The notes under the pieces are model-generated. The model had not been told where the DNA came from, searched no databases, and saw only the letters and a list, made by a program, of their open reading frames with translations. The translations under genes and the position numbers were made by a program. Below are positions 1-7,872 of a DNA stretch of 64,000 bases, piece after piece. The DNA comes from an uncultured Clostridia bacterium (GTDB taxonomy: Bacteria; Bacillota; Clostridia; TANB77; CAG-508), in NCBI GenBank assembly GCA_948678575.1, contig CAPPGO010000010.1, positions 1 through 64,000 on the forward strand, in the 5' to 3' direction. The stretch's first letter is position 1. Each line of letters begins with the position of its first letter.

Positions 1-176
1 GATTTCTACCCTAAAACAGCATAGACACTTGTCCAACTTTTGTGGGTCACTTCAAGTTTCTAACACACTAGAAACTCATAGAGTTTCTGTGCGATTAGGG
101 AGTACCCTAATAACCCCTTTAAATTATTATTTAATATCAGCTACTATAGAAAGTGATAAATAATAATTTTGTTAAT

Positions 177-215
177 GTTTGAGCTTTTATAGAAAATGGA
201 TCTATAAGCTCAAAC
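177..215 (-). terminator. Hairpin, probable terminator of the leftmost leftward gene
   Basis: Inverted repeat: the left arm begins GTTTGAGCTT and the right arm ends AAGCTCAAAC, with a short loop. It lies just past the stop of the leftward gene at 258-461. The rest of 1-257 holds two further small hairpins (71-87 GAAACTC/GAGTTTC and 94-111 ATTAGGG/CCCTAAT) and no ORF that I can support. Confidence 0.5.
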
Positions 216-257
216 ACATTGAAACACCATTAATGGTTTTTCAAACTTTTCCTTAAG

Positions 258-461
258 CTATCTTTCAATGTCTATTTTCTCGTTAGTGCTAAATTTGTTA
301 TTTTTTGAGCAACAAAATGTTCTTCTAAACTCTTCTTCTATTGTTCGTAATAATACATCAAAATCCTCTGCATTAAGCAACTCATTCATAATTAATTTTT
401 CAATCATAATTGTTCTAGGATTTTCTATATATTCAAGTTCTTTTTCTTCTTTATTTTTCAT
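258..461 (-). CDS. Small hypothetical protein, 67 aa
   Basis: A charged, helical, unrecognised protein with no membrane segment. It contains the pair FCC near residue 49. It is the last gene of a leftward series (1354 to 258) with a sigma-like and a DUF3846-like gene, 16 nt after the previous stop. A weak AGGATT ribosome site precedes the ATG. Small genes of this kind are usual in integrative elements; function unknown. Confidence 0.6.
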   Translation of the reverse strand: MKNKEEKELEYIENPRTIMIEKLIMNELLNAEDFDVLLRTIEEEFRRTFCCSKNNKFSTNEKIDIER

Positions 462-477
462 ATCTTAATCCTACTTT

Positions 478-960
478 CTAATCTTTTTTTATATATTCTA
501 TGATGAAATTTAATATTGTAACTTGCATTTTAAGTATCATATTTAAAGTATAGTTTTCTTTGTTTTTTGTTTGGTCTTGTAATTGTTTATTCACATTTAA
601 TATAGATTGAATATCGCTTTTAGTATTTTTATATGTAAAACTTTCTGCTATTAAAATTTTATAATACTTATAAGCCTGTTCCTTATCTAATGACTTGTAA
701 ATTTCATTTTTCTTATTAGCAATTATTATTTTTCCTCTTATTGAAGGTTCAAACTTATCAAAAGTTGTATTCAAATAAATATTTGGAGATAATTTACTTC
801 TTTCTTTATTACAAACAATTACTATATCTTCATATGACAATACATCAATTTTTCCACCAATTATTTTTTCAAGTTCTTCTTCAGTATTTTTAATTTTCAT
901 TAATGTTGGTTTTTGTCCTACATCTTTAAATAAAACAATTATATTTTCGATATTATTCAT
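478..960 (-). CDS. DUF3846-like protein, 160 aa
   Basis: The N-terminal half resembles the DUF3846 pattern of mobile elements: an N-terminal strand ending in a KIKNTEEEL-type segment, then IIGGKIDVL, then IVIVCN followed by a PNIYL segment, then RGKIIIAN. The C-terminal 50 residues are Lys/Asn-rich and helical and are not part of that domain. The ATG at 960 is preferred over 972 because GGTGGT lies just before it. It overlaps the end of the upstream sigma-like gene by 8 nt, so the two are co-translated. DUF3846 proteins are common on conjugative elements and phages; their activity is unknown. Confidence 0.55.
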   Translation of the reverse strand: MNNIENIIVLFKDVGQKPTLMKIKNTEEELEKIIGGKIDVLSYEDIVIVCNKERSKLSPNIYLNTTFDKFEPSIRGKIIIANKKNEIYKSLDKEQAYKYYKILIAESFTYKNTKSDIQSILNVNKQLQDQTKNKENYTLNMILKMQVTILNFIIEYIKKD

Positions 961-1354
961 TTTTAGCACCACCTTTAAAAGTGCTATTTTTTATTTTTTG
1001 AACATTGTTTATAAAGTGCTTAATTGAATTTTCTTTAGTTATAATAACTTCTTTTTTAGATAGTTTTAATTTTTTACAAATATCTTCAAGTTTGTAACTT
1101 TTAATTAGTGATAAATATAAAATTCTCTTTTCTAAAAGTGATAATTTTTTCATTGATTGATAATAAATTTCATTTGTAAAAATGTTTTCTAAATGGATTA
1201 CATCAATCTTTTTCTTTTGTAAATCTTCACTATATTCCTTTCTTAAATATTTTTGATAATCTTCTTGTTCAATAAATTTCTTATCTTTTAAATTATCTAA
1301 TGAAATTTCTTCTTCATTTTTCTTTTGTTCTGTTTCATATTCAAAATATTTCAT
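953..1354 (-). CDS. Sigma-70 region 4-like regulator, 133 aa
   Basis: The C-terminal half has the arrangement LSLLEKRILYLSLIKSYKLE followed by DICKKLKLSKKEV, which is the usual 'all residues count, helix, turn, recognition helix' form of sigma region 4 / RinA-ArpU-like proteins. The N-terminal half is charged and has no region 2. The start at 1354 follows AAGGAG. It heads the leftward operon that ends at 258. It probably regulates transcription of the element, but no target site could be assigned. Confidence 0.55.
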   Translation of the reverse strand: MKYFEYETEQKKNEEEISLDNLKDKKFIEQEDYQKYLRKEYSEDLQKKKIDVIHLENIFTNEIYYQSMKKLSLLEKRILYLSLIKSYKLEDICKKLKLSKKEVIITKENSIKHFINNVQKIKNSTFKGGAKNE

Positions 1355-1561
1355 TTTAATACTCCTTAAAATATTTTGATTTCTAGAAATCAATTTGTCG
1401 TTCGAACTAATTTCATTTTAGCAGATATTTTCTCAATTGATTTATTATAGTAGAATATAGGAGAGTATAGGAAAGTTTGGGAGAAAACTTTGTTCGCTAA
1501 TGAAAGACAAAAAAATAAAGCTAGATTACTCTAACTTTATTTCATATATGAATACTAATAA

Positions 1562-2269
1562 TTACACTCCTTTAAATCCAGTATTATTTGATATATCTGG
1601 ATACCAAAAACCGTTTTTTAATAAATTTGCTCTTTCACTTTCTGTTAAATTTAATCTTCTCATAATTTCATTTTTTTCTTCATCTTTTATTTTTTTCTTA
1701 GATAATATAAACTTTTTTATAACAGGTAAGTTAACATCTTCTCTTAATGCTAGAAATACGCCTGTATTCATTCCGTCTATACTAAATTTCATATTTATTG
1801 TAAGTTGTAATTTTTCAAAACATTGATTTACAGCATAATAATTTTTTAAACTTATAAATGCAATGTCTGAATTTGATTCGATAGTTCCAGTATAATATAT
1901 TTGATTATCTCCTAATAAAAAATCTACTTTCATAAAACCATTTTCAGGTGTTATTTTCAACCTATATTCAGCTAAACTGCCAAATCCTAAATAATACATA
2001 TATAGTACATCTGTTGTAAACGGATTTACAGATGTTTCTCTATTTACTTCAATTCTGTCCTTTACAGTCAAGTCATTAATATCTATTCCCAAAACATTGC
2101 ATATTTCTAGTGTAGTAATTAAATCTGGAGCAACTTCATCTCTTTCATATTTATAAACCGTAGTTGTTGATTTACAAATTTTTTTAGCAAGTTTTTCAAT
2201 ACTTAACCCCTTTGACTTTCTTACTTCTCTTATCATTTTTCCAATTTTATAGGCTTCTAAATTATACAT
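1562..2269 (-). CDS. XRE-family regulator with a C-terminal ligand-like domain, 235 aa
   Basis: Residues about 9-62 form a Cro/CI-type helix-turn-helix (IGKMIREVRKSKGLSIEKLA, then a KSTTTVYKYE recognition helix). Residues about 75-205 are a strand-rich domain I do not recognise, where a sensor or dimerisation domain would be expected. The gene is transcribed leftward from a consensus promoter (2301-2329) that lies back to back with the promoter of a structured RNA at 2362. The sequence TTTATGTAAAC just after its own -10 box recurs at 2964 before the Spo0A-C-like gene, so it could be its operator. Probably the element's maintenance repressor. Confidence 0.75.
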   Translation of the reverse strand: MYNLEAYKIGKMIREVRKSKGLSIEKLAKKICKSTTTVYKYERDEVAPDLITTLEICNVLGIDINDLTVKDRIEVNRETSVNPFTTDVLYMYYLGFGSLAEYRLKITPENGFMKVDFLLGDNQIYYTGTIESNSDIAFISLKNYYAVNQCFEKLQLTINMKFSIDGMNTGVFLALREDVNLPVIKKFILSKKKIKDEEKNEIMRRLNLTESERANLLKNGFWYPDISNNTGFKGV

Positions 2270-2300
2270 AATAGAAAACTCCTTTCAATTGTTTACATAA

Positions 2301-2329
2301 ATTATACCATTTTTAAGGTGTTTTTGCAA
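2301..2329 (-). promoter_or_regulatory. Promoter of the XRE gene
   Basis: On the minus strand TTGCAA (2324-2329), a 17-bp spacer and TATAAT (2301-2306). It diverges from the promoter at 2362-2390, the two -35 boxes being 32 bp apart, so one bound regulator could control both. Confidence 0.7.
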
Positions 2330-2361
2330 CTTTCCTTACAATTTATAAGTATATAACAAAA

Positions 2362-2390
2362 TTGCAAATAACACTAAAATATGCTATAAT
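2362..2390 (+). promoter_or_regulatory. Promoter of the structured RNA
   Basis: TTGCAA (2362-2367), a 17-bp spacer, TATAAT (2385-2390). The expected start of transcription is near 2397. The only punctuated unit downstream is the RNA ending at the hairpin at 2752-2799. Confidence 0.7.
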
Positions 2391-2591
2391 ATACTTATCT
2401 ATTAAGGTAGATAATCGGTTATGCTTTTATAGTATATACTTTAATCCGATTGCTCAAGTAAGCTTGAAACAAAAATTCCAAGCTTTACGAGGGCTTGGAT
2501 TATTTATATATTATACAAAGGTCATTCGATTTCTGTGTAATATAGTTTGTTAATATCTTATTAGAAATTTATTACACGGAGTGCAATTGTA

Positions 2592-2648
2592 ATGGCAGAT
2601 TTAAAAAGAATATCATTAGGAATTCCTGGAGGATATCCTATTTATTAA
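2592..2648 (+). CDS. Tiny ORF inside the structured RNA, 18 aa
   Basis: ATG at 2592 follows CGGAG with about 10 nt spacing and encodes MADLKRISLGIPGGYPIY. It has no membrane segment, so it does not look like a classical type I toxin. Both its ribosome site and its start codon can pair with the terminator loop of the same RNA, which suggests controlled translation. Possibly a leader peptide or a signalling peptide; not recognised. Confidence 0.35.
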   Translation: MADLKRISLGIPGGYPIY

Positions 2649-2751
2649 TCTATTCTCATAATCGAGACAAGGGGAACTTTCCCCTTCCCCTTTGGGGATA
2701 ACTGAATTCGCTTTAAACTGAACTACTCGTAATAGTTTAGTTTAATATAAA

Positions 2752-2799
2752 AGCCATAGGTTCCGTGTAATTGCCATTACATCCTATGGCTATTTTTTT
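2752..2799 (+). terminator. Intrinsic terminator with a 22-nt complementary loop
   Basis: AGCCATAGG (2752-2760) pairs with CCTATGGCT (2783-2791) and is followed by a run of T. The large loop carries the two blocks complementary to the small ORF's translation start region. Confidence 0.75.
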
Positions 2800-3012
2800 G
2801 TCATAAAAATACAATCATTATGAATTTTTCATTTTAATAACATTTCTTAATTGAATTTTATCGAAAAAATAACTAACTTATTACAAGATTTCTTACATTT
2901 TATAACTTTTCTTACAAAATATGTTATCTTTTCTGCAACTTTTCTTATAACTTTCCAAAATTGATTTATGTAAACATAAAGTGCTATACTATAATCAGAA
3001 AGGGGGTTATAT

Positions 3013-3393
3013 ATGAACTGTTCTTATGAATATACAAAAGATGTTAAGTATAAATCATTTGAACAACTTGTTAATAACTCTCTTATCAATTTAGGTTTTA
3101 ATATTAATAATTTTGGAACTAAACTTTTAAAAGATTTAATTTTATATGCTTATTTCAATCAAGATTACGATATTTATTTCGATAAAGTCGTATCAGCATT
3201 TTTTAAATATCGTTCAATTAATAATATTTCTGTAAATACTGCAAGTCACAGAATTTGTTATGCAATACAAAATGCAAACTATAATATTTTTAAAGAAAAC
3301 TTTTCAACAATATTTAATATAGAATATGATTATTATTTTAGGTCTCCTAAAAATCTATTAATATTATTTATAAACAATTTAAATAATAAATAA
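3013..3393 (+). CDS. Stand-alone Spo0A C-terminal-domain-like protein, 126 aa
   Basis: Residues about 25-122 follow the Spo0A-C layout: LGFNINNFGTKLLKDLILYA at the start, a central helix pair, ISVNTASHRICYAIQNA at the position of the recognition helix region, then a C-terminal RSPKNLLILFINNL helix. There is no receiver domain, so it cannot be phosphorylated like Spo0A. A strong ribosome site (AAAGGGGG) precedes the ATG. The promoter region holds three copies of a TTCTTAYA motif (2890, 2909, 2942) and TTTATGTAAAC. It may compete with or divert Spo0A control for the mobile element. Domain call is by pattern and moderately sure. Confidence 0.55.
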   Translation: MNCSYEYTKDVKYKSFEQLVNNSLINLGFNINNFGTKLLKDLILYAYFNQDYDIYFDKVVSAFFKYRSINNISVNTASHRICYAIQNANYNIFKENFSTIFNIEYDYYFRSPKNLLILFINNLNNK

Positions 3394-3396
3394 AAA

Positions 3397-3427
3397 AATA
3401 AAAGAATATAACTAGTATTCTTTTATT
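3397..3427. terminator. Bidirectional terminator
   Basis: AATAAAAGAATA (3397-3408) and TATTCTTTTATT (3416-3427) form a perfect 12-bp stem with a 7-nt loop, between two convergent genes. Confidence 0.7.
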
Positions 3428-3670
3428 TTAGTCATCATTAATATTATTTATATCAAACAAATCTGAATTATAAAATTCCGATAAAGTCATTTTAAAACCA
3501 ATACATATATAATATAAAGTTGTAATATTTGGTGTTTTACATCTACTTTTTAAAACACTGTGTATTGTTGCAGGATTTAATCCAGAATTTATTGCTAATT
3601 GATTTACATTCATCTTATTAATTTTAAGTAATTCTATTATACGCTTTTTTATAGCATCCGAAAGTGTCAT
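3428..3670 (-). CDS. Small XRE-family regulator, 80 aa
   Basis: A single Cro/CI helix-turn-helix: IKKRIIELLKINKMNVNQLA, then SGLNPATIHSVLKSR and a NITTLYYICIGF dimer helix. The start at 3670 is set by GGGAGAA just upstream. It diverges from the lipoprotein gene at 3811, and a perfect 20-bp palindrome (3716-3735) lies between them, so it probably represses itself and the lipoprotein operon. Confidence 0.75.
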   Translation of the reverse strand: MTLSDAIKKRIIELLKINKMNVNQLAINSGLNPATIHSVLKSRCKTPNITTLYYICIGFKMTLSEFYNSDLFDINNINDD

Positions 3671-3715
3671 ATAAATTCTCCCTTTTTCGTAGTATATAGA
3701 ATTTAAAAACAAAAT

Positions 3716-3735
3716 ATGTGTGAAATTTCACACAT
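3716..3735. promoter_or_regulatory. Perfect 20-bp palindrome, probable XRE operator
   Basis: ATGTGTGAAATTTCACACAT is completely self-complementary. It sits between the divergent XRE gene and the lipoprotein promoter, ending 5 bp before the -35 box. Confidence 0.65.
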
Positions 3736-3740
3736 TTGTA

Positions 3741-3769
3741 TTGAAATGAAAAAATAACTATTATATAAT
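3741..3769 (+). promoter_or_regulatory. Promoter of the lipoprotein gene
   Basis: TTGAAA (3741-3746), 17-bp spacer, TATAAT (3764-3769); AGGAGG precedes the ATG at 3811. Confidence 0.65.
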
Positions 3770-3810
3770 CTAAACAGCGCTAAAAATAAAATATTTTATA
3801 GGAGGTAAAA

Positions 3811-4314
3811 ATGAAGAAAATTTTAAATTTAATGACATCTTTAATGATTATTTTACTTATATTAATTACTCTAACAGGTTGTTCTAGCAATAATTCTACA
3901 ACTAATGATATTAACACAAATAATGCAATTACAGAATTAAAGAAAGATATTCCCGAAGGTGATTTTTCAGAAATTGGAGAAGGTACTTTTTATTTAAATA
4001 CTTTATCTGGTACTTCTGAAAATGGTAATATACCTGTTATATATGTTGATGAAAATTATCTCGCTGGAAAACAATTTGCAATGGAAGTTGGTGTAGGAAT
4101 TACAACAAGAGATTTCGATGCCACAAAACTATCTACTATATATGTAGATGGAGTTTCTCAAGAAAAAGAACAACTAGGAGATACAGATACATCTATATAT
4201 GTTTCTGCTAATTTATCAACAGTTGGAATTCATAAAGTTGAAGTTTTGCAATTTGATGATGAAAATAATGTTATAACATATAAATCAGCAGAATACGAAA
4301 TTAAAGTTAAATAA
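3811..4314 (+). CDS. Secreted lipoprotein of unknown function, 167 aa
   Basis: Residues 1-24 are a lipoprotein signal peptide with the lipobox LTGC, so the mature protein is anchored outside the membrane at Cys24. A Ser/Asn/Thr linker follows. Residues about 50-165 are strand-rich (YVDENYLAGKQFAMEVGVGI, then a KVEVLQFD strand) and look like an immunoglobulin-type fold. Not recognised further. A 45-nt hairpin at 4320-4354 without a T run separates it from the next gene. Confidence 0.65.
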   Translation: MKKILNLMTSLMIILLILITLTGCSSNNSTTNDINTNNAITELKKDIPEGDFSEIGEGTFYLNTLSGTSENGNIPVIYVDENYLAGKQFAMEVGVGITTRDFDATKLSTIYVDGVSQEKEQLGDTDTSIYVSANLSTVGIHKVEVLQFDDENNVITYKSAEYEIKVK

Positions 4315-4319
4315 TCAAA

Positions 4320-4354
4320 TTATCCTCCAGCTTATCTAATATGAAAAGATAAAC
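4320..4354 (+). other. Intergenic hairpin without T tract
   Basis: TTATCCTCCAG (4320-4330) pairs with CTGGAGGATAA (4344-4354). It separates the lipoprotein gene from the following membrane protein gene and may stabilise or process the transcript. Confidence 0.5.
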
Positions 4355-4397
4355 TGGAGGATAACATTTCAAATTTAATAAAAGGAGATTTTTTATT

Positions 4398-5390
4398 ATG
4401 ATAACAGGTTGTTTATCCATTTTTTTAGTAATTATGGCAATATACTTAATTATAGCAGTAGGTATAATTGTATTGCCTTTTATTGCTTTATTTTTCTTTA
4501 TAACATCATATTCACTATATTCTAAATCAAAAAACTTGCAAGTTAGCAAAATGGAATGTCCAAATTGCAATTCAAATGAAATAAAAATTCAATCAATACG
4601 AACAGGAGATGAATCAAATAGCAATATCTCTGGAGCAGGCTTGTCTGGAAGATTTAGAATTTTGGGAATATATACTCTAGGTGGAAAAAACAATTCAAAA
4701 ACAACATATACTTTCAAAAGAGAAGGATTATGTCAAAAATGTGGATTTAACTTTGACTACTTAACGCAAGAAGATGTAAATAATATGCAAGAAAGTGCTA
4801 AAAACAAATATTATCTTTCAATTATATTCTTAATAATATCAATTATATTATGTTTTGCATTTATGAGTCAATCTACAAATAATACTTCTAATAATACTTC
4901 TATTACAGATTCAAACATTTCTAAAAATTCTAATATTACTACTTCTGTCTGGGCCCAAAGTAGCACACCAATAGAAGATTTTGATTACTTTTTAGAAGGA
5001 AATAACATCTATTTAAAAAAATATATTGGAACTGATAAAAATGTAAGAATAAATAATACATATGTAATTAATGGAAATAATTATAATATTACATCATTTT
5101 CAGAAGGAGTTTTTGCATTAAAAAGTGTTGACAGTGTTATATTACCAGATGGATTGACTTCAATGCCAGCAAATACATTTAATAGTTGTGGAGTTAAATT
5201 TATTTATATTCCTGCAACACTAGAAAATCAAAATAATGGCTATCCGTTTTATAGATACTTTCATAATGTAGAAAAAATATATTATGGAGGGACAGAAGAA
5301 CAATGGAAAAATTTAACTAATAATACTGATAGAGCTTCTATTGATGTAAAAGAAATTGTTTATAATTCAAGTTTAAATGATTTAAAATAA
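4398..5390 (+). CDS. Membrane protein with zinc ribbon and BspA-like leucine-rich region, 330 aa
   Basis: Residues 1-40 hold a long hydrophobic stretch. Two CxxC pairs follow (CPNC about residue 54 and CQKC about residue 113), which would bind zinc. A second membrane helix lies near 142-160, followed by an Asn/Ser/Thr linker. The last 120 residues have the BspA/LRR_5 pattern (INGNNYNITSFSEGVFA, then SVILPDGLTSMPANTFNSCG, then IYIPATLE) and end with IYYGGTEEQWKNLT, a typical end of these proteins. The Ser/Asn tract suggests the repeat domain is on the far side of the membrane. It shares the lipoprotein's promoter region. Confidence 0.65.
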   Translation: MITGCLSIFLVIMAIYLIIAVGIIVLPFIALFFFITSYSLYSKSKNLQVSKMECPNCNSNEIKIQSIRTGDESNSNISGAGLSGRFRILGIYTLGGKNNSKTTYTFKREGLCQKCGFNFDYLTQEDVNNMQESAKNKYYLSIIFLIISIILCFAFMSQSTNNTSNNTSITDSNISKNSNITTSVWAQSSTPIEDFDYFLEGNNIYLKKYIGTDKNVRINNTYVINGNNYNITSFSEGVFALKSVDSVILPDGLTSMPANTFNSCGVKFIYIPATLENQNNGYPFYRYFHNVEKIYYGGTEEQWKNLTNNTDRASIDVKEIVYNSSLNDLK

Positions 5391-5407
5391 TATGATTATC
5401 TAAAAAG

Positions 5408-5442
5408 TAGAAGTCAAATATTACTATTACATTTGACTTCTA
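5408..5442. terminator. Terminator between convergent genes
   Basis: TAGAAGTCAAAT (5408-5419) pairs perfectly with ATTTGACTTCTA (5431-5442), followed by a T run on the plus strand. Confidence 0.7.
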
Positions 5443-5513
5443 TTTTTTAGATAACTACTTTTATTTACTATACAATTACATTAATCATTAAAATACAATA
5501 GTATTTTATATTA

Positions 5514-6425
5514 TTATATAGAATTTTGTTTCTCATATCTTTTCTCTATTTCTTCTTTAATTTTCCTCTTTAATTTTCTTCTTTCTTCAGTATTAGGTAT
5601 AGAAAACTCTTTTAAACTTCTATTATACATTAATTTACTTTTATATTTATTAGTATATTTTCTTAAAACTAACATATTATAAACTGTATTTAATAACATA
5701 ATTGTATCTATTTTTTTATTTGAATATGAACGCCCATGTTGACAAGGATTTCTTCGAATTTTTTTGGAAGTACTAATTTTAATTTCTTTATTAAATTCTA
5801 TATCATCATATAATGTATTTATATTACTGTTCAATATCATAATAAGTATAATCAAACTTTTATCACTTTTTTCCTCATCAAGATCTCTAATTATAGGTTC
5901 AAACAAATTTACTCTACTTGTACAACCTTTATTAATTAAATAGTATGTACACATTTCATCTATTATTGCTAATATTCCATTGTTAGCTAAAGCATATTTT
6001 TTATTATAGAAAGCATATTCTATTTGACTAAACAGTACTCTATGTTTTGAAGTAATATAACAATTTATATCTTCAAATAGTTCCCCTAATTTTTCATTTG
6101 AAAAGTATTTAGAAATTTCATTATCAAATTCCTTATCTGAATTTACTTTTTCAATTATACATTTCATCTCTTTAGCACTCATTTTATATGGTTTAGTCCA
6201 AAAATAATCCGATAATCTATCTACATATTCATATAAATTTAATAAACTATTTGGATTTTCTTTAGCAATTCTAATTTTTTCCCCTAATTCACTAAAATAT
6301 TCTGTATTTGCACATATATTTGATAATAGGGAATTTAAAGGTTCTGTAATTTGTTTCATTCTTTCAGAAAATTCTTTTAATTTATTCATATTTTCTGGAA
6401 AATTTATATTATATTTATTATTCAT
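5514..6425 (-). CDS. HEPN-like protein, possible RNase effector, 303 aa
   Basis: Mostly helical. Near residue 225 it has RRNPCQHGRSYSNKKID, which fits the HEPN ribonuclease motif (R-N-x3-H with a following Gly) as seen in abortive-infection and DUF4209-type proteins. The C-terminal 30 residues are Lys/Arg/Glu-rich. AAAGGAGA precedes the ATG. It is followed upstream on the same strand by a DUF4238 gene. No antitoxin partner with a nucleotidyltransferase domain is adjacent. Defence function is inference from the HEPN motif and the accessory location. Confidence 0.5.
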   Translation of the reverse strand: MNNKYNINFPENMNKLKEFSERMKQITEPLNSLLSNICANTEYFSELGEKIRIAKENPNSLLNLYEYVDRLSDYFWTKPYKMSAKEMKCIIEKVNSDKEFDNEISKYFSNEKLGELFEDINCYITSKHRVLFSQIEYAFYNKKYALANNGILAIIDEMCTYYLINKGCTSRVNLFEPIIRDLDEEKSDKSLIILIMILNSNINTLYDDIEFNKEIKISTSKKIRRNPCQHGRSYSNKKIDTIMLLNTVYNMLVLRKYTNKYKSKLMYNRSLKEFSIPNTEERRKLKRKIKEEIEKRYEKQNSI

Positions 6426-6490
6426 ATTTAATTAATTCTCCTTTAATATATATACTTTTTATTATCGAAAAACTTTTACTCAATAATTTT

Positions 6491-7657
6491 CTATAATCTA
6501 TTATTCCAATAATCATATACAAATTTATTAAATTTTTCTACATTTTTAATATTATTTTTTCTAAATTTTCCTTTAAGTATTCCTGTTATTTTTAATATTT
6601 GTGGGCGCATAAGCATTCTATTTTCATATTCGACATTCTTTTCTCTAGTAAACCAATCTATTTCATTTTCAATAAATCCTTTCCCTTTTGAATGCACTTT
6701 ACTAAAAGAAAATTGATAATTTATTGGAATAAAAGCCTGTGAAAATGCTAGAATTTTCTCATTTTCTGGTCCCATTGTTTGACCTTCTCCTAGCTTTTTA
6801 AATTTACTTCGTTCTTCCTGATATTTCTTTAAATCAGATAATATTAATGTAGCCTGATTTTTATCTTTTAAATAAACAATTTTATTTGATGATATTAATT
6901 GAAAAACATTTAACATTCTAACTTCATTTTCATTTGTCAAATTTATTATTTTCTTTCCTTTATATCTAGGATACATTTTAGTATCAATTAAAAGTATCAT
7001 CTTATTAGAGTTTATTGGTAGCATTATAATTAAACCAGCATTTGTAAGTCCTAAAGCTCTCTTATAAAAAGAATTATATAAAATTACAGGATTATCACTT
7101 GAAATTAATTTATGTTTTTGATTATTATAATTCAATATAATTAATTCTAAATCATATATCTTATCTATTAGATGCGATGTAATATCTAAAGCCATCTGGG
7201 GAATTGCATCTCCATGTTCCTTTTCAAAATTTTTCCTTAAATTTTCTAATATTTGCGGAGAAATATATTTATTTTCTTTATTTAATTCCATTTCTAAAAG
7301 AATTTTAGTTGCATTCCATTGTAAATTTGATATATTTTCTTTATTGGATACAGTTCTATATCTTTGGTATAAAATATATTTCTTCAAAATATTTATTTCT
7401 TCTAAATTTGGAAAATATTCATTTCCTTCATTTATTTTTCTAATTATTATTGAAGCAGCAGATTCAATTTCTCCGAGTTTAACTTCCCATTTTTCATCCT
7501 CTCCATAATAATAATCTTCGTAGCACTGTTTTTTGTAAGGAACATTTTCAATTATACTTTGAGAATTAATATTAAGAATAGTAAAATTCTTATCATCTCT
7601 TACAAAATTTCTCAAATAAAATTGTGGTACATAATGTTGTCTTTTTCTTTTATTCAT
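6491..7657 (-). CDS. DUF4238-family protein, 388 aa
   Basis: The N-terminal signature RKRQHYVPQFYLRNF is the hallmark of DUF4238. Later segments (YQRYRTVSNKENI, LISSDNPVILYN and the MLPINSNKMILLID stretch) also fit that family, which is found scattered in accessory regions and in some defence neighbourhoods. Start at 7657 is preferred to 7669 because GGAG lies between the two ATGs. No catalytic residues are established for the family. It precedes the HEPN-like gene with a 65-nt gap and may form a unit with it. Confidence 0.7.
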   Translation of the reverse strand: MNKRKRQHYVPQFYLRNFVRDDKNFTILNINSQSIIENVPYKKQCYEDYYYGEDEKWEVKLGEIESAASIIIRKINEGNEYFPNLEEINILKKYILYQRYRTVSNKENISNLQWNATKILLEMELNKENKYISPQILENLRKNFEKEHGDAIPQMALDITSHLIDKIYDLELIILNYNNQKHKLISSDNPVILYNSFYKRALGLTNAGLIIMLPINSNKMILLIDTKMYPRYKGKKIINLTNENEVRMLNVFQLISSNKIVYLKDKNQATLILSDLKKYQEERSKFKKLGEGQTMGPENEKILAFSQAFIPINYQFSFSKVHSKGKGFIENEIDWFTREKNVEYENRMLMRPQILKITGILKGKFRKNNIKNVEKFNKFVYDYWNNRL

Positions 7658-7766
7658 AATTAACTCCATAATAAATCATCTATATTCTTATAAAAACTTT
7701 ATATAATAATTTTATTATAATATTTTTTTCACTGACTATCAATTAATTTATTTTATCTCATCTATC

Positions 7767-7813
7767 CTATAAATGGCAATAATAAATTTCAGGTTTATTA
7801 TTGCCATTTATAG
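7767..7813. other. Perfect 20-bp inverted repeat with a 7-nt loop
   Basis: Positions 7767-7786 and 7794-7813 are exact reverse complements (arms begin CTATAAATGG and end CCATTTATAG). No gene ends towards it from the left, and it lies upstream of the DUF4238 gene, just before the antitoxin promoter. It could be a terminator for leftover transcription or the end of a small mobile unit. Confidence 0.6.
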
Positions 7814-7837
7814 TTTTATAAAAATTTAATATAAAAC

Positions 7838-7866
7838 TTGCATAACACAAATTATTCTGTTATAAT
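7838..7866 (+). promoter_or_regulatory. Promoter of the antitoxin RNA
   Basis: TTGCAT (7838-7843), 17-bp spacer, TATAAT (7861-7866). Transcription would start near 7873. Confidence 0.7.
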
Positions 7867-7872
7867 ATATTT

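Larger units (their letters stand above)
2397..2799 (+). ncRNA. About 400-nt structured transcript with an embedded 18-codon ORF
   Basis: Bounded by a consensus promoter and an intrinsic terminator. It contains several internal hairpins (for example around 2415-2450 and GGGGAAC/GTTCCCC-like pairs near 2670-2695). Two blocks near the small ORF's ribosome site and start codon (2571-2580 and 2589-2597) are exactly complementary to two adjacent blocks in the terminator loop (2762-2771 and 2772-2780). It is not tmRNA, RNase P, 6S or SRP RNA by any motif I can see. It could be a regulatory RNA, a type I toxin-like mRNA, or an element-specific RNA. Confidence 0.5.

Noticed and set aside
2362..2553. 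63-residue ORF over the structured RNA
   Set aside because: It begins at the -35 box of the RNA promoter and has no ribosome site; it is a chance frame.
2397..2799. tmRNA, 6S RNA or RNase P RNA
   Set aside because: No alanine tag reading frame, no 6S bubble and no RNase P signature such as GAGGAAAGTC is present.
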